Origin: Sinonovacula constricta | Taxonomy: Eukaryota > Mollusca > Bivalvia > Cardiida > Solecurtidae | NCBI GenBank assembly: GCA_007844125.1 | Contig: CM017556.1 | Coordinates: forward strand, 75,227,618-75,291,617 | DNA length: 64,000 nucleotides | Reading direction: 5' to 3' | Shown here: in pieces, positions 61,701-64,000 of the stretch | How positions within the stretch are numbered: position 1 is the first letter of the stretch | Layout of the letters: each line of letters opens with the position of its first letter | The notes under the pieces: model-generated | What the model was told of the DNA's origin: nothing | Seen by the model: the letters and a program-made list of their open reading frames with translations, nothing else | Database searches by the model: none | Program-made: the position numbers and the translations under genes

Positions 61701-61741
61701 TAACTTTGCTTGCCGTTCCTCTGCTGTCTCCTTGTCCGACT
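22504..61741 (-). CDS. Large spliced gene, 13 coding exons, 5' end outside the window; EF-hand-like C-terminus
   Basis: Thirteen exons on the minus strand (61741-61496, 60530-60159, 57074-57060, 56237-56145, 53222-53112, 46353-46297, 44825-44722, 32224-32026, 31049-30732, 25958-25888, 25530-25334, 23245-23176, 22734-22504) join through GT-AG introns with matching phases at every junction. They give one open frame of about 693 residues ending in TAG at 22504-22506. The N-terminal part is a charged coiled coil, followed by Lys/Glu/Pro-rich, probably disordered segments. A basic helical part (KRKTVLASL, RRKKQMEMFEKLKSR) precedes a well-packed C-terminal region of about 190 residues with two degenerate EF-hand-like units. 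I do not recognise a named orthologue. The conserved-looking C-terminus suggests an animal EF-hand-containing coiled-coil protein, function unknown. The initiator ATG is not in the window and further cassette exons may exist. Confidence 0.8.
23176..23245 (-). CDS. Exon 12: helical segment
   Basis: Acceptor TTCTTTCCAG, donor TGCAAG before gtttgt; 70 bases, phase 2 to 0. The product is HWMKNIIGSMDFKTLEMKMF. I found it by looking for the phase-2 to phase-0 exon needed between exons 11 and 13. The exact fit supports the whole model. Confidence 0.8.
24156..25304. repeat. 29-bp tandem array, about 40 copies (intronic)
   Basis: Units join CCAGCCTGTTTTGAGGGTCA to ATCAAGCTG. Two binary variants, TTGAG/TTAAG and CAAGCTG/CAACCTG, are mixed along the array. 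The left edge keeps an older form (GGGCAATTCAACTGG). The array lies in the intron after exon 11, and on the minus strand its first copy is only 30 bp past the 5' splice site. There are no spacers, so it is not a CRISPR. Confidence 0.97.
25334..25530 (-). CDS. Exon 11: degenerate EF-hand-like unit
   Basis: Acceptor CATATCCAG, donor GCTCTAGA before gtaagt; 197 bases, phase 0 to 2. VDEGIGWLEGQDVMIALRGV fits an EF-hand loop with its central Gly and following Leu but lacks the usual acidic ligands, so calcium binding is unlikely. Then come LTEAEEEYLYRILELTGYKI and FKMFSVLAALSQRI, which look like packed amphipathic helices. The 29-bp array starts 30 bp inside the following intron. Confidence 0.85.
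25888..25958 (-). CDS. Exon 10: start of the C-terminal globular region
   Basis: Acceptor CATTGTTACAG, donor GATGCA before gtaagt; 71 bases, phase 1 to 0. The product FLAKYCIFTKGNIEMYRHAF looks like the entering helix of an EF-hand-like unit (h-x-x-Y/F-x-x-x-F). Confidence 0.78.
28423..28640 (+). mobile_element. tRNA-derived SINE
   Basis: The head has a good RNA polymerase III box A (ATAGCCCAGTGGTTAAAG) and, about 45 bases on, a decayed box B (GGGTTTCATTGCC). The body (CTTCCGGCTGACCTGC, then ATAATTAGTTGGATGTCATT and CATAACTGTGTTGGTAC) is shared with the copy at 43816-44060 on the same strand. It is inserted in an intron of the large gene, antisense to it. Confidence 0.7.
30732..31049 (-). 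CDS. Exon 9: basic helical segment
   Basis: Acceptor TTATCTTTCAG, donor GAGGACT before gtaagt; 318 bases, phase 1 to 1. Key parts are LTPEFIEKQKQEVKEKKRKT, SSGHRWRKPGKLD, and MEMFEKLKSRRSGMFGD. A 20-bp array begins about 10 bp outside the acceptor, so the repeat makes up the region where the branch point would normally lie. Confidence 0.82.
31059..31353. repeat. 20-bp tandem array, about 15 copies (intronic)
   Basis: Units of GGGTTACAGAAATGATAAAA with variants (GTTAAAA, GATAACA, ATGGTTACAG). It ends about 10 bp outside the acceptor of exon 9. On the minus strand each unit reads TTTCTGTAACC, pyrimidine-rich with an internal A. Confidence 0.92.
32026..32224 (-). CDS. Exon 8: Arg/Lys-rich helix then acidic linker
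   Basis: Acceptor CTCCCGTCCAG, donor AGTGCAG before gtgagc; 199 bases, phase 0 to 1. It encodes a basic helix (ERRKNIVEQRQIVKKERRES) then a less charged part with GFDPNKKTSWIYDSEDFSE. It follows a 12.5-kb intron that holds the 81-bp and 60-bp satellites. Confidence 0.78.
32225..34429. other. Left part of the 12.5-kb intron
   Basis: AT-rich intron DNA with no supported gene. At about 33886-33960 it holds a dispersed ~75-bp element (GATCTGAAACTACACTATTT, then CCTGATCAA) related to the 81-bp satellite that follows. Confidence 0.5.
34430..38070. repeat. 81-bp satellite array, about 45 copies (intronic)
   Basis: Units contain GACTGACAGCTTACAGTGG, CTACATGATCTGGATC, CACTGTTTACATACA and CTTGGCAGATCTGAGCAGAT. 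The length of 81 is 27 codons, and both strands lack stops in one frame, so long repetitive frames appear (up to 480 codons at 36569-38011 plus, 171 codons minus). These are not genes. A few 80-bp units (ATGCTGGCAG) break the frame. A segment of about 240 bp at 34871 recurs essentially unchanged at 35357, exactly six units later, showing recent block amplification. Confidence 0.97.
38071..38985. other. Spacer between two satellites, with a diverged 81-bp-related unit
   Basis: AT-rich intron DNA, including a TTAATTAA-rich palindromic stretch at 38590-38625. At 38915-38985 a diverged single unit (GTAGATCCTGATCAGAC, TTGATCTGGAGCTACACTAT) aligns along its length with the 81-bp monomer. Confidence 0.65.
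38984..42227. repeat. 60-bp satellite array, about 54 copies (intronic)
   Basis: Units contain AAACAGATAACACCATGATG, TGAGATCACAAACCTGCACT and GCTATTGGTCAGTAACA. Sites vary between a few states (ATTG/AATG, CACC/CAGC, ATCACA/ATCATA, GCTATT/GATATT). A block around 40661 is repeated at 40901, four units on (both carry ACGGATAACA then ATGTAACAGAAAACA). Each unit carries ATTGG (a reversed CCAAT box) and AGATAA (a GATA site). Two units at 39417 and 41337 contain a 3-bp insertion (GAGATGATCAC). Confidence 0.97.
42228..44721. other. Right part of the 12.5-kb intron
   Basis: AT-rich, with no supported exon. A weak relative of the dispersed 75-bp element is at about 43128-43190. The SINE at 43816-44060 is listed separately. 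Confidence 0.45.
43816..44060 (+). mobile_element. tRNA-derived SINE, second copy
   Basis: Intact box B (GAGGGTTCGACTCCAGG) and a decayed head. The body CTTCAGGCTGACCTGC, TGTGGTTCTACCCAGACATT, GGGGTCTTCCTCTACCA, then ATTGTGTTGTTAC aligns with the 28423-28640 copy, so they belong to one family. Confidence 0.7.
44722..44825 (-). CDS. Exon 7: Glu-rich segment
   Basis: Acceptor CTTATTACAG, donor CCAAAG before gtatgt; 104 bases, phase 1 to 0. The product begins VVEEKLPITAPEDLQPKPPA and continues into a run of seven acidic residues coded by a GAG repeat (44740-44763), which may vary in length between individuals. It then ends DPRPK. Confidence 0.75.
44862..44934. repeat. 13-bp short tandem repeat, about 5 copies
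   Basis: Units of TAGTGTATATCCT with decay at the right end. It lies about 37 bp outside the acceptor of exon 7. Confidence 0.8.
44935..46296. other. Intron between exons 6 and 7
   Basis: AT-rich intron DNA. I saw no gene, RNA or element in it. Confidence 0.5.
46297..46353 (-). CDS. Exon 6: short charged segment
   Basis: Acceptor ATATCTCTAG, donor TGGAAAG before gtaaag; 19 codons, phase 1 to 1, product VSQIERYVSDSDKREKWK. The sequence looks constrained and contains SDSD, a casein-kinase-2-like site. Exact phase fit with both neighbours supports it despite its small size. Confidence 0.7.
46354..52319. other. Intron between exons 5 and 6 (left part)
   Basis: AT-rich intron DNA with no supported exon. 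It contains a copy of the dispersed 75-bp element at about 50277-50352 (AAGCTGGAACTACACTGTTT, then GTCTGATCAA) and SINE-like pieces at 49085-49470 listed separately. Confidence 0.45.
49085..49470. mobile_element. SINE-like fragments with a perfect 12-bp inverted repeat
   Basis: The segment TTTCCACCACAAATAATTAG to TGTGTGGGTG at about 49400-49450 resembles the 3' part of the SINE at 28423. Within it, TTATCCAGCTAA at 49381-49392 and its exact reverse complement at 49416-49427 form a 12-bp stem. At 49097-49115 the reverse strand reads CTGGTTCTACCCAGGAAG, resembling the SINE body in the other orientation. Borders are unclear. Confidence 0.4.
52375..53095. repeat. Degenerate ~95-bp tandem repeat, 8-9 copies
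   Basis: Anchors such as ACAGGGTGGTCTTTCATGCTA recur near 52378, 52470, 52553, 52622, 52711, 52809, 52888, 52983 and 53084, each preceded by ATCATGCAATGTGGTG-like and CACATCAAAGGTGA-like segments. Identity between units is modest, so it is old. It ends about 16 bp from the donor of exon 5. Confidence 0.7.
53112..53222 (-). CDS. Exon 5: Pro-rich segment
   Basis: Acceptor TATACTGAAG, donor CGAGAG before gtaatc; 37 codons, phase 1 to 1. The product is MLAGMGRASKPPAPISPLPD then PPRLAR, with possible SH3-type P-x-x-P motifs. It is markedly richer in GC than its surroundings. A degenerate tandem array begins in the intron within about 20 bp of the donor. Confidence 0.72.
53223..55329. other. Intron between exons 4 and 5 (left part)
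   Basis: AT-rich intron DNA. A likely SINE remnant is at about 54545-54620, judged only by a good box B (CCAGGTTCAAACCCTGAG). No exon is supported. Confidence 0.45.
55330..55955. repeat. ~55-bp tandem array, about 11 copies
   Basis: Units contain GATGACAGGACCAGAGACTG and AATCTGTCTAACAAGATACA, joined by a variable AT spacer (CAAAAATGTGCTAAT). Unit length varies between about 48 and 58 bp because of this spacer. Intronic. Confidence 0.9.
56145..56237 (-). CDS. Exon 4: Lys/Pro-rich segment
   Basis: Acceptor TCTTTTTAG, donor AACCAG before gtaatt; 31 codons, phase 1 to 1. The product is KTKIKPVKVEKPPKKSKKPE and similar, a basic proline-containing linker with possible nuclear-localisation or microtubule-binding character (inference from charge only). 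Confidence 0.78.
56629..56725. repeat. 42-bp direct repeat, about 2.3 copies
   Basis: CTGGAACACCTCTCCACAGG and AACGTGCTCCCCCTGACCAG are repeated once with a single C/A change, then a partial third copy. GC-rich within AT-rich intron DNA, so a recent local duplication. Confidence 0.85.
57060..57074 (-). CDS. Exon 3: 15-nt microexon
   Basis: Fifteen bases lie between a strong polypyrimidine acceptor (TTTTATTTTCTCCACAG) and a consensus donor (AAAG then gtaaat). The phase is 1 to 1 and it adds GKRRK. Its inclusion keeps the frame and would insert a small basic patch between two already basic segments. It is too short to be found by open-frame length. Confidence 0.65.
57075..58940. other. Intron between exons 2 and 3 (left part)
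   Basis: AT-rich intron DNA. A dispersed 75-bp element copy is at about 58255-58325 (TCAGGGTCTGTACTACTGG, then GCCTGATCAATGT). The 123-codon minus frame at 58550-58921 lacks any family motif. Confidence 0.45.
58956..59920 (+). repeat. AGGTCA-rich degenerate array with 69/87-bp units
   Basis: The core at 59200-59700 is a tandem repeat (CAATGTCAGGTAAGTCATGA, GTTGTACCTTGAGACAGTTT, GTAAATGTAAGCGAGGTAAC) with a period of about 87 bp. It shortens to about 69 bp where a GGGGAGGTCATAAGGTC block is missing. Flanking DNA on both sides is also built of AGGTCA, GGTCA and AGGTTG words. I count about 22 AGGTCA hexamers by eye, all on the plus strand, several as direct repeats with 2-bp spacing (AGGTCATAAGGTCA) and one with 3-bp spacing (AGGTCAAAGAGGTCA). 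These match nuclear-receptor half-sites, but their use is not shown. Confidence 0.8.
60159..60530 (-). CDS. Exon 2: Lys/Asp-rich disordered segment
   Basis: Acceptor CTCCTAAG and donor CACAGG before gtgagt; 124 codons, phase 1 to 1. The product is low-complexity and charged (KYADKSKSNNLSKISKK, DKGGKADFDVSAEREKGG), ending FNVGVAPTPAQ. The internal ATG at 60465 is in frame but is not needed as a start, because the frame is open back through the acceptor. Confidence 0.78.
60531..61495. other. Intron between exons 1 and 2
   Basis: AT-rich intron DNA. I saw nothing further in it. Confidence 0.5.
61496..61741 (-). CDS. Exon 1 seen here: coiled-coil segment
   Basis: It opens after TGATCTAG and ends at CTGCAG before gtacac: 82 codons, phase 1 to 1. 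The translation is almost pure charged helix (ERQAKLAAEQRLIESLEKQR, then repeated Q-Q-R-L and R-R-A-E-E-E runs), typical of a single long coiled coil. It turns polar (APSNHDNTSTA) at its end. The plus-strand frames over it are shadows. Confidence 0.8.
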
Positions 61742-63475
61742 CTAGATCAGTGTACAGGTACATTAACATAAGATTGTTACAGCTACCAGATACACATATG
61801 GCCGTGTGACCATATGGTAGTTACCAAGACATGCGCTCATCAGGGCCAGAGACTTAAATTTTTTTAACTTTCAGTCTTTCTTTCAGTTTATGATCATACT
61901 TACATGAACTAAAGTAAAATAAAAGAACCAATCATAACAATAACAAATGACCTTTCTGATGTGTTATGGATGCATGTAAGTGGTTGTTTTGTTTTGTTTT
62001 TGTTGGGTTTTTTTCATTTCATATAGATGGAAATATGTTTATTAACAATATTAAAGAGACAATTATGAATATTCATAAGTTACCTTTAAAAGCATTGGAA
62101 ATTGTCCAAGCTTGTTTTACATTAACCATCAGAGACAGAACAATATTAATGTTGTCATATCTATGTTCAACTGGCACAGTGGAAATGTGTGCTGCACACT
62201 GGCTAGGGTACATGATTTAAAATGTATTATGTATCATTTTATCTAACTTTTGAGGATTTTTTTTAAATTAACCACGATTAAGTCACAATATTTTTAATTC
62301 ATCTTCACTTATTTTATCACATTAAATTCCGTATTATGATCAACATTTATCCTCAACATAAAAACATAATTCTATACATAATGGTGATAGAAATACCATA
62401 AAACATAATAATCATTTTGAGTCTTAATAGAAAAATGATAAGAAGTAAATAATTTCATTGAAAATAAAATTTTCTAATATTTATGTAATCACTATTCTAA
62501 AGTAAAATTACTTTAATCCTTTAAAACAAATTAAATAAATGTGCCAAAAGAGGTTTAGCACTGGATTGGACATTCAAAGCATACCTGTTATTGCTGAGCC
62601 TATTTATTTCTTCTCTATCAACAGCAATACAGAGGCCTTTAAAAACAATGTCAGCACAGTTTCCCTCTATTGACAAGAGACCACAAGTACGATGATGGAC
62701 ATAACCACTGCCAGTTCAATGTTGTCAAGCTGTACCACATGATGTTCAGCCCGTCTGTATATCAGCATTACCCATTGTGTTGTATTAGAAATGCTTTTAG
62801 CATTTTTTTTTAACAGGTCTCCACCACTTTATACCCAATCTTATTGTTTAAATGAAAGTGGTAATTAATAATATTAAATTTCATCTTTTCAAGGTCTAAA
62901 ACGTTTTCTTATTCAAAATCAACTCTATGTCCCATAAGGTTGATTAATTTTCATAAAATAAAAACACTAATGTACACAGTCTTGTGTGCAACCACCATTA
63001 GAACCCTTATTAAACTAATTTCACTATGTTCCCAGAGCTCTGCACAAAATGCTAAACAAAAATGCATCTTAAGTTAATTTTTCAAAATTTTCAACACTGT
63101 CAACATAAAAAAATATGGTCTAAATATTAAAAGAACAAAAAATGTAAATATTCTTAAAAAAGTTTTCATTAAGAGACTCTTCAGTACAAGACTGAGGGAA
63201 TGTACAACAGTTTTGCTCAATTTGCAACTGAGCTCTTGTCACAAACTCCTTCATGCCCCTATAGGGGAGATCCACTGATATGTACAGATAAAAAGTATAC
63301 AATTTATCTTCATATCACTTCACATTTGATCTACTTGATAGTTATTACAAAGTAATAAGTGTTCTGTAACAACCATTGTGCATTCCTAGATATATATATA
63401 GGGGTATAAGCTTATTCACACTGTTTATATGTGATTATGTACACAACATAATGGTAGTGACAGAGACTAAGTCAG
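61742..63475. other. Intron upstream of the first exon seen
   Basis: AT-rich and without a convincing upstream exon. The first exon seen needs a preceding exon that ends one base into a codon. A 15-nt candidate at 62585-62599 fits in phase but has a poor acceptor and is not called. Confidence 0.4.
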
Positions 63476-63778
63476 CGGGGTCTGTGCAGGGGCTCTGTGC
63501 TGGGGCTTTATATTGGGGCTCTGTGCTGGGGCTTTGTACTGAGGCTTTGTGCAGGGGCTCTGTGCTGGGGCTTTATACTGGGGCTCTGTGCTGGGGCTTT
63601 GTACTGAGGCTTTGTGCAGGGGCTCTGTGCTGGGGCTTTATACTGGGACTCTGTGCTGGGGCTTTATACTGGGGCTCTGTGCTGGGGCTTTGTACTGAGG
63701 CTTTGTGCAGGGGCTCTGTGCTGGGGCTTTATACTGGGGCTCTGTGCTGGGACTCTATGCTGGGGCATTGTAATGAAG
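63476..63778. repeat. 15-bp tandem array with higher-order order, about 20 monomers
   Basis: Monomers such as GGGGCTCTGTGCTGG, GGGGCTTTATACTGG, GGGGCTTTGTACTGA and GGCTTTGTGCAGG alternate in a regular order that recurs several times. The unit is 5 codons, so both strands stay open (137 codons at 63376-63789 plus). G-rich on the plus strand, with repeated GGGG runs. Confidence 0.93.
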
Positions 63779-64000
63779 GTATGTATTGAGTAAGGTGGCC
63801 CTATTAGAAAATACTGAGCCATCAGGTAGTGTGGTAGGAATAATTGGGTTTGGTATAGATGGGATTTATCCTCTTTATTTGGTGAGTGAGGAAGCAACAT
63901 TAAGTTTGGTCTCTGTTACTGACTATCATTTTATGTCCTTCTTTTTTTAAATACTTAACATCCAGGAACACAATTTCTTTTGGGAATTCTTATTTTATCT

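Noticed and set aside
61895..61912. Five bases between a good acceptor-like and a good donor-like sequence
   Set aside because: Five bases cannot keep the frame and nothing else supports an exon.
62585..62599. Possible additional 15-nt phase 1-1 exon upstream of the first exon seen
   Set aside because: Donor is acceptable and phase fits, but the acceptor is purine-rich with no pyrimidine tract.
63376..63789. 137-codon plus-strand open frame
   Set aside because: Product of the 15-bp array; period divisible by three.

Overview
This is animal nuclear DNA and carries no bacterial or viral genome features. It is AT-rich, has a spliced gene with GT-AG introns spread over 39 kb, degenerate non-LTR and tRNA-derived retroelements, and a very heavy load of tandem repeats. 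The transporter type, the SINE style and the satellite load fit a lophotrochozoan, most likely a bivalve mollusc. That taxonomic call is an inference.

Left third (1-20,300): two single-exon genes for SLC5-family sodium-coupled solute transporters (SMCT/SMVT-like) lie head to head, at 677-2506 on the minus strand and 14568-16427 on the plus strand, about 12 kb apart. Their middle ~320 bp is nearly identical while both flanks have diverged, which points to gene conversion. Between them lie a decayed non-LTR retrotransposon (about 4940-6290, minus), a 19-bp array, a possible piggyBac-like remnant, a long-armed hairpin and a 13-bp array. A 3-kb array of 24-bp units begins about 130 bp after the stop of the second transporter.

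Right two thirds (22,504-61,741 and beyond): one large minus-strand gene. I rebuilt 13 coding exons with one continuous reading frame across all 12 introns. The start lies upstream of the window. The protein (about 690 residues here) runs from a charged coiled coil, through Lys/Glu/Pro-rich disordered segments and a 15-nt microexon, to a compact C-terminal region with EF-hand-like folds. I do not recognise the gene by name.

Its introns hold almost all remaining features: arrays of 29-bp (about 40 copies), 20-bp, 81-bp (about 45 copies), 60-bp (about 54 copies), 13-bp, ~95-bp, 55-bp, 42-bp and 69/87-bp units. An intronic stretch dense in AGGTCA nuclear-receptor half-sites, several tRNA-derived SINE pieces and a dispersed ~75-bp element related to the 81-bp satellite are also present. 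Several arrays start within 10-40 bp of a splice junction. Long open frames inside the 81-bp and 24-bp arrays follow from unit lengths divisible by three and are not genes.
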